Positions 18,476-27,359 of a stretch of DNA of 64,000 nt are shown in pieces. The notes beneath the pieces are model-generated. The model made no database searches. It was given only the letters and a program-made list of their open reading frames with translations, and was not told the DNA's origin. The position numbers and the translations under genes were made by a program. Numbering within the stretch: the stretch's first letter is position 1; the number at the start of each line of letters is the position of its first letter. Location: positions 1,272,240-1,336,239 of the forward strand of contig CAJNDS010002346.1 in the NCBI GenBank assembly GCA_905221605.1, read 5' to 3'. Source of the DNA: Symbiodinium natans. Its lineage: Eukaryota; Sar; Dinophyceae; Suessiales; Symbiodiniaceae.

Positions 18476-18621
18476 CCCTGGACCTGCTCAAGCCCCTGTG
18501 TCCCAGGCCGACCTTGAACCCTAACCCACAAAATTTAGGGTTCAGGGCTTATAGGGTCTAGGGTTTAGGGTTTTAGGGTTTGGGGTATAGGGTTTAGGGT
18601 TTCGGGCCCTGAACTGACCAG

Positions 18622-18727
18622 GCTCCCCTGGCTTGGGACGACTCTTCGACGCGTCGCTCGCCAAGCTCCAAGTGCTGCGACCAGCTGCAGTGGCTCCTGG
18701 GCGGCCCTGGCGTTTACAAACGCGGCC
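18622..18727 (+). CDS. exon, two open frames
   Basis: Acceptor GACCAG. One frame reads RLFDASLAKLQVLRPAAVA, another WDDSSTRRSPSSKCCDQLQ. The first looks more natural. C-strand array follows. Confidence 0.45.
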
Positions 18728-18805
18728 TAAGCCCTAAACCCTAAACCCGAACCCCGAACCCTAAACCCTAAACCCAAACCCTAAAGGCCCTACTCCCCAA
18801 ACCCT

Positions 18806-18856
18806 GGGTTGCCAGGCACCTAAGTGGCCTGGGAAGCACGACTGTGGGGCGCTTGT
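18806..18856 (+). CDS. short exon before a family A element
   Basis: Acceptor TTGCCAG, frame HLSGLGSTTVGRLWG, running into GCTTGTGGTACCC of the element. Confidence 0.4.
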
Positions 18857-18859
18857 GGG

Positions 18860-18964
18860 GCTTGTGGTACCCTTTTCCTTTTTTTTGTTCTCTAAACCCT
18901 AAACCCTAAACCCTAAACCAAAAAACGGGTGCGCTTAGAATAATATGGTTACTGGGCTGCCATG
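18860..18964. mobile_element. family A element with an internal CCCTAAA array
   Basis: CTTGTGGTACCCTTTTCC ... GGTTACTGGGCTGCCATGG. The normal middle (GGTTCAAGGTTCCC) is replaced by a CCCTAAA array. Confidence 0.7.
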
Positions 18965-19000
18965 GTGCTTAACTGCCCCCAAAAACACCTTACTCCCCAG

Positions 19001-19065
19001 AAGCCCAGGTTTGGGACCAAGGCCTCCTGCTACAATTACAAGTTGAACGGATTGTGTTTTTTACT
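19001..19065 (+). CDS. exon
   Basis: Acceptor CTCCCCAG at 18993-19000, then KPRFGTKASCYNYKLNG and LCFLLVT. C-strand array follows. Confidence 0.45.
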
Positions 19066-19136
19066 CGTTACCCTACACCCTAAACCCTAAACCCTAACCC
19101 TAGACCCTAAACCCTAAACCCTAAACCCTAAACCGT

Positions 19137-19650
19137 GGCTCTGGGTTGCGGTCAATCTTCACCTCCGTGACTTGTATCGTGCGGGGAGGGGGAGATTGCC
19201 AATGGCATGCCGCATGTTTCGAGGTATTGACCAGCAGAGTATCTCCACGCAGCTTCTGCTGCTCTCAAAGTCAGCGCAGTAGATGTAGAGACTTTGCGAG
19301 CCAGGCGCCAGTGATTATTTTGCACGATCCGAGACTTCAAACCCAAAGGCCCAAGGCGCGGCGGGGTTGCCTAAAGTTTTCCTTATGTCGAGTACAACAG
19401 AATCTTGGGAACTGGCTGTCCGTGAAGCATGCCCATGGCGCAGCCGCTGCGGTCCGGGTCACTGCCACTGCGGTTCGGGCCCCTGCCGCTGCCGGAGATA
19501 CCGCTGCGGTCCGGGTCAATGCCGCTGCGGTCCGACTCACGCTTTGGCACAGCAGAGGCTGTTGCTTTGCACCAGCACGTACCTCCCGACTCTTGGCGCG
19601 TGGACAAGACTTCGAGTTTCTATTCCCTGGAGTCAGACTCTTCTGAACAT
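19137..19650 (+). other. array-free GC-rich block with short repeats
   Basis: No TTTAGGG units for over 500 bp. 19440-19545 is an imperfect tandem repeat of CCGCTGCGGTCCGGGTCA units. Several frames stay open through it on both strands, so I cannot choose a protein. Confidence 0.35.
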
Positions 19651-19749
19651 GTTCCGAACCTAAACCCTAAACCCTAAACCCTAGGCCAACAATGATTCTC
19701 GCCGCTAGTGTGCTTCCATGCGAGAGGTCTCCGGAGTTTTGCATGATGT

Positions 19750-19870
19750 GACACAGGGTTGATGTTACTGGTGAGTGTGTATAAGGATATTGGTGAGTGT
19801 ATATTGGGTGTCCTTTTGAGGGTACAAGAAATATAAACCCTACTTCATGTGGGCCCGAATCCCTGTATAA
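19750..19870. mobile_element. dispersed element, family Q
   Basis: ATATTGGTGAGTGTATAT..GTGTCCT..TGAGG.TAC..GAAATA.AA.CCCTACTTCAT, shared with 46525-46610. Two copies only; ends not defined. Confidence 0.5.
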
Positions 19871-19949
19871 AGCAAATAGTTGAACTTTAAACTTTTTGGG
19901 ATTTCCTTATTTAGCAGGCATATTTATAGTTATTGGAGAAGTAAGTCAG

Positions 19950-20011
19950 CACATGAAGAGTGCAAGGATCGCTGGTGTGTCACCCAGGCAGACCTGAACC
20001 TCCTGCAGCAG
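19950..20011 (+). CDS. copy 1 exon 1 (first recognisable)
   Basis: Acceptor AAGTCAG; reads HEECKDRWCVTQADLNLLQQ, matching HESVTPDQWCVTSADLRYL of copy 2. Ends in phase 0 before GAG (20012), which reappears at 21417; copies 2 and 3 have no intron here. Confidence 0.75.
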
Positions 20012-22017
20012 GAGAGTTTTCGCATAGGGTTTGGGGTTTAGGGTTTAGGGTTTAGGGTCCCCCTTCATTGTGCAATTTTGTTGTTCTCAGGCTAGTTGCA
20101 TGGGCCCTTCCCCCTTTGAGGGCATACTGCGGGATGAAACTACCCTTAGGTGTTGTGCATGTACAACAGAAGCCCAAGGCACCAGACCCCGCGGGAGCAT
20201 CCGCAAGGCTGTCTTGATTGTTGTTCTACAAGGTGAGTATCTTAGTTGCAGAGTAGGTAGCCTTTAACTTGTTTGGGGTAATTGAATAGCCTTTATCATC
20301 CCAAAGGTTAACCTTTAATTTCCCCTAGGAACTGGACAACTAAGGTATAAAGGCTCTGAGGTAAACATGCTATGGTTGTGATGGTTCTGAGGGAGTACAT
20401 GGGGGGGCTTGTTTCTTCCCAAACAGAGCTTAGGCTTCAGGGCTCTAAACCCTAAACCCTAAACCCGGAGCGGCTAAGCCGAAAGACACTACAGAACAAC
20501 AAACATACCCTAAGGGTTCATGTACCCATGTAGTGTATACTTGGGCCTTATGTCTACGAAGCTACTATAGAGGAACCCTTTTAAGGCCCAAATGTATATC
20601 ATATAAGCGACATGGGCCCTTCAAAATAAGGGAAAGCAACGGGGGTCAGTTGTTGTTTGCCCCAGGGTCTAGGGCTAAAGGTGTTGGGCGTGCTAGACTC
20701 CTTCGGATAAAGCCGTTAGGGTTTAGGGTTTAGGGTCTAGGGTGTAGGCACCAGAGGCCGAAATTTCGAGCCTCTGGTTTCACGCCGCCATGGCCCAACG
20801 AATTCCAAAACATGGGTTGCGCGTGAAGTGATGCCGTAGGCACGATGCAAGAGAGACCGCCTGAACCCTGAACATAGAATCCCAACTGGAGAGGGTATCC
20901 CTAAACCCTAAACCCTAAACACTAAACCCTAAACCCTAAACCCTAAACCCTAAACCCTAAACCCTAAACCCTCTCGGAGCAAGGACCCATGACAAGCGCT
21001 CCGCGAACTCTACGATTTTTGCTTGAGAATCCACCCCCCTATGTTGCCATTATAAGGAAAGCACATGTTTCTTTCAAGGGTGGATTCTTGAACAACTAGT
21101 AGGAGTCGCAAGCTTAGGGTTTCGGGTTGTAGTGTTTTAGGGTTTAGGGTTTAGGGTTTAGGGTGTCGACGGCACGGACCTGAAGCCTGTGATAAGGAGG
21201 GCGTCGAGGGTTCAAGGGCATGGTGTTGATTGCAGACCAGTACCGTGCCTCAAGAAAAGTCGAGAGATGTTCGCGGGCCGCTCTCTTGCTCGCCCGGTCG
21301 CTTGCTCGCTTGCTCGCTCTCGCACTCGCCCCTCTCTCTCTCTCTCACTCTCTCTCTCACTCTCACTCTCACTCTCACTCTCTCTCTCTCTCTCTCTCAT
21401 TCATGCCCCCATGAAGGAGTTGCGGGATGCCATCAGGTGCGGGACAATCGTGCCGCCGGCGGACGGCACAGACGACTTCTTGTGCTCTGCCGCGGACTGC
21501 GGGCAGATTGGGCCAAGCATCTACACCGTGAACACGCAGCACATCATGCCTGTCACAAAGGAGGCTGGCAAGGTGAGCTGGGCACTGATGCGACACCCGG
21601 AGGGCTTGGACTGTGACCTCTTCATCAGCCATGCCTCTTTGTCATAGTTGGGTAAACATTTTTTGCATTTTAAGTGTACTTAAACACCCTAAACCCTGAA
21701 CCCTATATAAACCCTAAACCCTAAACCCAAGAAGGAATACAAATTATTTAAGTTCTTAAAGCCAACCATGACCTAGGCCTGGCAGGAAGGCGTCTTTGAG
21801 TTTCTGTCCAAAGTGCTACACTCCTGGCCAACGCCGGCCCGACTCTGCGGCCCTACTTGGAATGCATGTTTATAATCATGTTTAAAGTTCTATGCGCCCG
21901 GAGCTGATGTATGGATGTATGTATGTATAGATAGTTACTTTTTACCTCTCTCTGTCTTTTTCTCCCTAGACCTAGCCCATGGAAATCTGAAGTTTCCTTG
22001 GCGCTCCCCTCCCCTCG

Positions 22018-22057
<40 letters not shown>

Positions 22058-25000
22058 AAACTTCCCCCCCTAAATCCAGGACATGCCTGGTGCTGCATGC
22101 TGGCCAACCCGCAAAATTTGGACATCGGAACTTTCCTGCTGTCGCCAAGAAGCTCGCCCTTCGCGCGGGCACTGAGAGCGTCCACCTACGTCCTTGTGGT
22201 GCCGAACCGGCGCAGCAGCATTTATACCAGGCCACCTGTTCAGGAGTTTAGCTCAGAAGGTACAACACCAAAAAAACCTTGAAACCCTGAACCGGGACCG
22301 AACGTTGGGCAGAGTAGGCCCCCGAAACCCAAAACCCAAAACCCTAGGCCCTAATCCCTGCTTTTTGTTCGGGTTTAGCTCCCTTGTACGCACCCCTTTA
22401 AACCAAAAAAAGGGCACCCTTTTCCATTTCTATTTTTCTTGGGTCTAGAACACTGACCCAAACCAACCTCCCCCCCTAAACCCTAAACCCCGAAAGTCGC
22501 AGGCTGTGGTGCGCGTACGAAGCCTTCGAAGCTCACGAAGAGGGCAAAGACATTTTGATTGCGTCAGCGTCCAACGCTGAGAAGATTCATGAGGCTTTGG
22601 CGTGGACGGTGAGCGCAGGAGGGTTTAGGGTTTAGGGTTTAGGGTTTAGGGTTTAGGGTTTAGGGTTTAGGGTTTAGGGTTTAGGGTTTAGGGTTTAGGG
22701 TGTGACAGCAGGACGGGGTGGCCAGCGCGCTAGCAAATAGTAAATACTCGGGACTACCTCAAGAACCCCAAACCCACGTTTTTGGTAGGCTATTCCGGTT
22801 TTCTATAAAAGCCCCTCATAGATTCTTAGCTAACCTACGATAAAAAGTAGTCCTCATAAGGTATACCCGAAACCAATGGCCAGCCCCGGTTTTTGCTTTT
22901 TGTTTTTGTTTGGGTTTAGGGTTTACGGCTTGGGGTTCAGGGTTGTGGGGGGGGGGGGGGGTGGGTTGGGATGGACAGCAAATATCTTGTAGAGGCTGTG
23001 TCTTGGGATGTTCAGTATAAAGGGGAACATAACAGCCCTGAACCCTAAACCTGAAACGCAGATCCCAAAACCTTGGACAGTCATCGACTTCTCAACCTTA
23101 AGAGTCCTAACCCTAAACCCTAAACCCTAAAACCCTAAAAGGATTTCTTGGCCTACTTCTCGGGATCTCGCTGAAGCGCTGGCTTCATCACAGGCAGCTC
23201 ACGGGCTCTTTTCCAGGGTTCAGGGTGTAGGGTTTGGGGTTTAGGGGTGCCCCCTCAAAATCGCAATCTACCCAAACACGGAGATCTCCTCTTTTTTTGT
23301 GTAAGGTATGCTTCACCCCTAAACCCTAAACCCTAAACCCTAGCTCAAACTTCAAAGGGTACTGAGCTCTGTGCGGTTGCATAGAGCCCCCCAATCCCTA
23401 AAGGACCTTAAGTCAACGCACAGAAGTTCTTGAGGTTTCAGGGCTTAGGGTTTAGGGTTTAGGGTTTTGGGAAAAGGCCTACCGGAAGCTGCCCCAGGGG
23501 CACTTCAAAGCTTGCGGCTTCCTTTTGAGTGGGGGTTTAGGGTTTCAACCCGTTTCTCGCCGTGTGGACATGTCTTAGACTTCAAACCGCGAAGAAACCA
23601 TAGACAACCTTTGGCCCTAAACCCGAAACCCCAACCACCCCCGCCCCCCCCCCCCCCCCCCCCCCCCCACCACCCCAACCCCCAACCCCCTCAACTTTGA
23701 AACCTCATGAGGGCAGTTATCTAAAGTAGGGTCTCTTTTTTTTTAAATTTAATTTTTGGGTGGGGGGAGGGGGTGGTACTACGTGGGGACCCTTAGAAAG
23801 GGAACCTTTTTGTCATGTAGAGAACTACCCACGAACTCTTTCCTGGTCTCTGGAACCCTTCCAAGATAGGTTCTAGGGTTCTTCAGTGAGGCGGGGGGTA
23901 GGTACCTCGGGAACCTTAGGGAAGCTTTGGGAGCCTTACTAGGGAGCATTAGGCAACCTTGGGTGATGAACCCCCTTTGAACCCCCTAAACCCTAAACCC
24001 TAAACCCCCAGGGTTAGAGCTGCGACAGAGGATGGTCGCCATTGCATCGCTGTGCATCGTGGTGGCAGCTGCCTCTGCGAGCTCGCTTCTGCAAGACAGG
24101 CCCCTCTGAACATGGGGTAAGGTTTAGGGTTTAGGGTTTAGGTTTAGGGTTTAGGGTTTAGGGTTTAGTGACATTGGGGGGGGGGGGGGCGGGGGGTGTG
24201 GGGCATTTTGGGGTATCCGAGGTATTCTGAGCCCTACAGTAAACCCCTAATTCCCACATCCAGGAGGAACGAGTAGGGGGTCCCTTAGGGCCTCCCTTCT
24301 GAGCTCTTCGGGTTCATAGGGTTCGGCTTGGGCTGAGCAAAAAGGCTTTACAGGGACACTCCGCCACTGTTTTAAGCAGAGGCACCGCCGGATGGCCTTG
24401 AATCGGCTTGGGGCACTGACAAGCAGCATCTTGATTATATGCTGGCGGACCATCCGTGGACACACCGACCTGCCGGGACTAGCCTCGGTCGAGCCGGCCC
24501 TCCGCCAGCACATCGTGTTTCTGGCGGGCGCGAGCTTCTTCTGCCTCATGGAGGTTGACCGCATCAAGGGCGAGTCCAGAATGCAGGAGGCCGTACATCT
24601 CCGGCGCGGCTTCGTCGGCTCCATTGCTCAAGCAACCTGCTCGCGAGCAGAGGATGCAGAGAGGATCCGCGCCGTGATCGGAAATCGGACAGCCGCTGTC
24701 GACTATGCCATCCATGTCCTGCTGACTGCTGGCATGTCAACCCCGACATTAAGAGACATGGCCCGTGCGGGTGTTTGCATCGAAGAGGCCGGCGTGGCTG
24801 AGTTCGCGCTGCCGTTTCTGTTTCTTGTGGCTTTCCACGCTCTCTCCATCTTGCAGCTAGCTATCGACATTATCTGCCTGCACTCCGTGTGGCAATACTG
24901 GCTGTGGCCGGGCATACCCGTTCTCTTGAGAACTGTTGTCATCATCATGCTTTGGCGCAGCCCCTTTGACGAGAAGTGCTTCATATGCAACCTAGGGATA

Positions 25001-26619
25001 CTTGGAAATAGTTTTTATGTTTTGGGCACTTTATAATTCCTAAGAAACAACAAAAATTAAAATTGTGGCTAGGGTTCCAAGTTCAGTTCAGCCTAAACCG
25101 TAAACCCTAAACCCTAGGCAAGATGATTGCCAAAGTTGTGTCCGGTTATCTCATCGTGGTCTGTCCCTTGCTCGTCTTCTGGGAGTGGCGTCTTGTGGAC
25201 GTTCCCGAGAAGACCACCTACACGTGGTTTCCTGGCGGTTTAGCCAAGACTCTTCCGTTATTCCCTAAACCCTAAACCCTAAACCCTAACCCCTAAACCC
25301 TCAACCCTCAACCCTAAACCCTAAACCCTAAACCCTAAATACTAGGATCCCCTTCAATTAAGGGGCCTTGGGGTGTCTGGGTTGCTATAAAGCAGTACTA
25401 GGGTTGAACAAAGTGGATAGCACCTCCTCCCCTCTCTTTAGGGTTTAGCGCGGCCATGTATTATAGGGTTCTTAAGGGAGGGGGGTTCAAGGGAAGCCCC
25501 CTAACCCTAAACCCTAAACCCTAAGGTTTAACCCTAAACCCTAAACCCTAAACCCTAAGCCCTAAGCCCTAAGCCCTAAACCCTAAACCCTAAACCCTAA
25601 ACCCTAAACCCTAAACCCTAAACCCTAAACCCTAAACCCTAACCCTGAACCCTAAACCCTAAACCCGAAACCCTCCCTTAAGAACCCTATAATGTACCCT
25701 AAGTGGCATCCTGCCCGCCATTGCCCACGCGATTGTGCTGATCTTCACTTGCCTCGGGTTGCGGGGCACCGCGGCAATTCCACTCTGCGGCCGCAGTGTG
25801 CTGCACCTTGGTGGCCCACATATTTGGCCATTTCCTCAACCCTAAACCCCAAACCACCGCCAGAATTGAGGCCCTAAACCAGAACCCCGCCCTCAAACCA
25901 CTTCGGGAGGTTCACAGAAACACGGGGCCTTCTGCGTAGGGCTGCCCACTTGGGAGTTAAACCCTAAACCCTAAACCCTAAACCCTAAACCCTCAATATC
26001 CCAAGAGAGGGGAGTCGGACCGGACCCAAAAGCACGTTTCCCGACTTGGAGGTTCATGGTACTCATGAACTCGTTGTAGCTTTACTTATAGGGTTTAGGG
26101 TTTAGGGTTTAGGGTTTAGGGTAACTGTACGTATAACTGTACTTATCGCCATATTAGGGCACTGTAAGTGGGTTATAGGGTTACTATGATTAGTGACTAA
26201 GTACCATGCGCCTCCAAGTAGTTGCCTTACTTGGACTTTAGCCTCTTGGGTTTCTACCCTAAACCCTAAACCCTAAACCCTAAACCCTAAACCCTAAACC
26301 CTAAACCCCTAAACCCCTAAACCCCTAAACCCCTAAACCCCTAAACCCTAAAGGAGCCTACAAGTTCAGCCTTTAGGAGGGGTTCAGAAGTCAGCCAAGT
26401 TCAGGGTTTCGGATTTAGGGTATGGACACCCTAAACCCTAAACCCTAAACCCTAAACCCTAAACCCTAAACCCAGCTGAGGAACCTGTTCTTGGCCAGGG
26501 GCCTCGGGACACTTGCGGAGGTCATGCTGTGTGCCTGCTTCTGCCCCCCACAAGAGAGTGAAGACTCCTCCGGCGAGGAGTCGTCAGGTTCCTTGGCTGG
26601 CTCCGACAATTCGGAGTGA
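19950..26619 (+). CDS. TIR-like multi-pass membrane protein, copy 1 (ten exons)
   Basis: Exons: 19950-20011, 21417-21632, 21777-21840, 22080-22230, 22503-22618, 24012-24099, 24382-24986, 25118-25226, 25704-25797 and 26476-26619. Phases agree at every junction through 25704. The N-terminal half has LDCDLFISHAWQEGVFEF (TIR beta-A style) and, after YVLVVPN, TRLWCAYEAFEAHEEGK, whose WCxxE matches the region holding the catalytic glutamate of NADase-type TIR domains. The C-terminal half has six or so membrane helices and an acidic Ser/Glu tail. Compared with copies 2 and 3 it has four extra introns, each flanked by a 3-4 bp direct repeat. A further upstream exon may exist (about 19717). Function is inferred from motifs only: possible NAD-cleaving or signalling membrane protein. 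Confidence 0.75.
20091..20232 (+). CDS. exon-like block inside copy 1 intron 1
   Basis: Canonical-looking TTCTCAG acceptor and CAAG|GTGAG donor enclose an open frame with FEGILRDETTLRCCACTTE and RGSIRKAVLIVVLQ. Its 142 bp would break the frame between QQ and ELRDAI, so it is not a simple constitutive exon. Alternative exon or captured fragment. Confidence 0.35.
20244..20343. mobile_element. inverted-repeat insertion, family B
   Basis: AGTTGCAGAGTAGGTAGCCT ... ACTGGACAACTAAGG. Interior AACTTGTTTGGGGTAATTG / CATCCCAAAGGTTAACCTTTAATT. Other copies: 26887 (nested) and 45747. Confidence 0.75.
20515..20640. mobile_element. family N inverted-repeat element
   Basis: CTAAGGGTTCATGTACCCATGTAG ... ATATAAGCGACATGGGCCCTT, with the TACTTGGGCC / GGCCCAAATGTA inner pair. 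Confidence 0.6.
20751..20777. repeat. 27-bp near-perfect palindrome
   Basis: CCAGAGGC arm, CGAAATTTCG centre, GCCTCTGG arm. Too short for an element; possible protein-binding site or element relic. Confidence 0.6.
21330..21398. repeat. (CT)n microsatellite with CACTCT variants
   Basis: Pyrimidine-rich run ending about 20 bp before the exon 2 acceptor, in the place of a polypyrimidine tract. Ser/Leu-rich or Arg/Glu-rich frames over it are artefacts. Confidence 0.9.
21417..21632 (+). CDS. copy 1 exon 2, TIR-like start
   Basis: 72 codons, ELRDAIRC to CDLFISH, including GPSIYTVNTQHIMPVT, nearly identical to copies 2 and 3. Ends in phase 0 at CAT before GCC. Confidence 0.85.
21633..21776 (+). 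mobile_element. introner (TCTTTGTCATA family), copy 1 intron 2, 144 bp
   Basis: GCC|TCTTTGTCATAG ... CCATGACCTAG|GCC. The GCC repeat gives a GC donor on the left and the alanine codon on the right. The body matches the intron at 58880-58982 and 63247-63347 (GGGTAA.CAT, AATTA..TTAAAGT/AGTTCTTA, CCATGA.CTAG), which sits at a different codon of the paralogues. A CCCTAAA patch is inside this copy only. Confidence 0.9.
21777..21840 (+). CDS. copy 1 exon 3 (64 bp)
   Basis: AWQEGVFEFLSKVLHSWPTP and Ala, then one base (C). Contiguous with exons 2 and 4 in copies 2 and 3. Confidence 0.85.
21841..22079 (+). other. copy 1 intron 3 with GA donor and a 36-nt poly-C
   Basis: CCC|GACTCTGCGG ... AATCCAG|GACATGCC. 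The GAC repeat supplies a GA donor and restores CGA CAT. Absent from copies 2 and 3. Contains a C homopolymer at about 22018-22054 just before the acceptor. Confidence 0.8.
22080..22230 (+). CDS. copy 1 exon 4
   Basis: HAWCCMLANPQNLDIGTFLL through STYVLVVPNRRSSIYT; ends AG in phase 2 with a GC donor. This intron position is shared by all three copies. Confidence 0.85.
22503..22618 (+). CDS. copy 1 exon 5, WCxxE exon
   Basis: Acceptor GTCGCAG; LWCAYEAFEAHEEGKDILIA and on to SAG. Ends before GAGGGTTTAGGG, a GA donor running into a G-strand array. Same length (116 bp) as in copies 2 and 3. Confidence 0.85.
22619..24011 (+). other. copy 1 intron 5, array and element rich
   Basis: Begins with eleven TTTAGGG units and ends with CCCTAAACCCCCAG. 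Inside: family E remnant 22755-22870, poly-G 22947-22960, poly-C 23643-23668, family F half 23878-23990. Confidence 0.75.
24012..24099 (+). CDS. copy 1 exon 6, membrane helix
   Basis: LELRQRMVAIASLCIVVAAA then SASSLLQD; ends AG in phase 2 with GC donor. The copy 2 and 3 intron lies 8 bp further on, so the two introns are independent. Confidence 0.8.
24382..24986 (+). CDS. copy 1 exon 7, long membrane exon
   Basis: 201 codons, RRMALNRLGALTSSILI to PFDEKCFI. Hydrophobic segments: IVFLAGASFFCLM, LPFLFLVAFHALSILQLAI, IPVLLRTVVIIMLW. DYAIHVLLTAGMSTPTLRD is nearly invariant among the copies. Ends at T before GCAA. Confidence 0.85.
24987..25117 (+). mobile_element. introner-like intron, 131 bp, only in copy 1
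   Basis: T|GCAACCTAGGG ... ACCCTAG|GCAAGATG: a 4-bp direct repeat GCAA gives a GC donor and restores the Cys-Lys codons. Copies 2 and 3 read straight through here. The body is AT-rich with an inner array patch. Confidence 0.8.
25118..25226 (+). CDS. copy 1 exon 8
   Basis: KMIAKVVSGYLIVVCPLLVF is a membrane helix, then WEWRLVDVPEKTTYT; ends TG with GT donor. Confidence 0.75.
25465..25692. mobile_element. family F element overgrown by a CCCTAAA array
   Basis: TATAGGGTTCTTAAGGGAGG at the left and CCCTCCCTTAAGAACCCTATA at the right; the interior is almost wholly CCCTAAA/CCCTAAG units (25500-25675). Confidence 0.8.
25704..25797 (+). CDS. copy 1 exon 9, last membrane helix
   Basis: GILPAIAHAIVLIFTCLGL aligns with SVAPMAAYTSIFAFSCA of copy 2. 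The right end (AGT|GTG) was chosen because it is in phase with exon 10. Confidence 0.6.
26043..26220. mobile_element. family C element with an internal TTTAGGG array
   Basis: ACTTGGAGGTTCATGGTACTC ... AAGTACCATGCGCCTCCAAGTA, with four TTTAGGG units at 26094-26122. Confidence 0.8.
26476..26619 (+). CDS. copy 1 terminal exon, acidic tail
   Basis: LRNLFLARGLGTLAEVMLCA, then FCPPQESEDSSGEESSG and more acidic residues to TGA 26617-26619. Copy 2 has the counterpart at 60015-60169. C-strand array directly upstream. Confidence 0.75.
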   Translation: MRNLFLARGLGTLAEVMLCACFCPPQESEDSSGEESSGSLAGSDNSE

Positions 26620-26696
26620 GAAGGCTTAGTAGACGCCGGAGCACAGACGCGAGCGACTCCCGGAGCAGGTGACCCTAAACCCTAAACCCTCAACCC

Positions 26697-26773
26697 TAAT
26701 CTGGCTCCGTGGCGGTCTACTTTGCCTCTGCGGCCAAGCATTATGAAAAGGTGTTTATCGCCAGATTGAGCTG
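26697..26773 (+). CDS. small exon, possible relic of the WCxxE exon
   Basis: VAVYFASAAKHYEKVFIARL then a stop. It loosely matches YEAYLAHEEGKTIFIARAS of copies 2 and 3. It could be chance. Confidence 0.25.
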
Positions 26774-26823
26774 AGAGGTCTCGGACGCCCCGCTCAGCCA
26801 CCCGCCTGGTGCGTATTTCTTTT

Positions 26824-27051
26824 CTTGGTATCCTCGTGGTACCCTTTGGGCCCACCTTGTTGGTTCAAAGGTTCCCTTATAAACTTAGTTGTAGAGTCGG
26901 TAGCCTTTAACTTTTTTTGGGAGAATCAGAATCCCCTTAAAATCCCAGAGGTTAACCTTTAGTTCTCCCCCATAGGTACTGGACAACTAGGTAAACTAAC
27001 CCAACGCAAAACAGGGCACCCTTGATGTAACGTGATGACTGGGCTACCAAG
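26824..27051. mobile_element. family A element with a family B element nested inside
   Basis: Outer ends CTTGGTATCCTCGTGGTACCC and TGACTGGGCTACCAAG flanked by TTTT on both sides. At 26887-26990 a complete family B element (AGTTGTAGAGTCGG ... ACTGGACAACTAG) interrupts AAACTTA|AACTAACCCAA. Confidence 0.85.
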
Positions 27052-27180
27052 TTTTCAAATGTTCGGTAGGCTCAGCCTTGCTGGAAGGGAAGAAAAGCAA
27101 CCGCGTGCGTTGTCACCCGTAAACTCACACAAAACCCACCGTCATGGAGGCACTTCGCGCCCCAGGTTGCCTGCTATCTC
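27052..27180 (+). CDS. exon candidate after the nested element
   Basis: MFGRLSLAGREEKQPRALSP then His/Arg-rich residues, into a C-strand array. ATG at 27059 could be a start. Confidence 0.35.
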
Positions 27181-27232
27181 TAACCCTAAACCCTAAACCC
27201 TAAACCCTAAACCCTAAACCCTAAACCCTGAG

Positions 27233-27338
27233 TGGTAGCCTTCTTGCCTTTGACCAAGGATTCGGTCTCCTTGTGAGAGGAAGGGCTGCGAAACGCGAAG
27301 CTGCAAACCCTTTGTGGCTAAGACCCTGGCAAAGCTGA
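27233..27338 (+). CDS. exon candidate
   Basis: Acceptor CCCTGAG; frame GSLLAFDQGFGLLVRGRAA to TGA 27336-27338; C-strand array before, G-strand arrays after. Confidence 0.45.
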
Positions 27339-27359
27339 ACCTGAGACCCGACAATCCGA

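Larger units (their letters stand above)
20012..21416 (+). other. copy 1 intron 1, 1405 bp, absent from copies 2 and 3
   Basis: GA donor (GAGAGTTTT), acceptor ATGAAG, with GAG on both sides. It contains family B element 20244, family N element 20515, a hairpin at 21023-21096, C-strand arrays (20890-20970) and a (CT)n tract at 21330-21398. Confidence 0.7.

Noticed and set aside
18103-18561. Leu/Ile/Phe-rich and Lys/Asn-rich reading frames
   Set aside because: They are translations of the AAG/AAT/AACAAGAAT repeat in different frames.
19146-19663. 166-aa and overlapping frames on both strands
   Set aside because: Several frames are open at once through a CCGCTGCGGTCCGG repeat, which shows composition, not coding. 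Kept only as an uncalled block.
21189-21414. Ser/Leu/His-rich and Arg/Glu-rich frames
   Set aside because: Translations of the (CT)n tract before copy 1 exon 2. Only the part from 21417 matches the paralogues.
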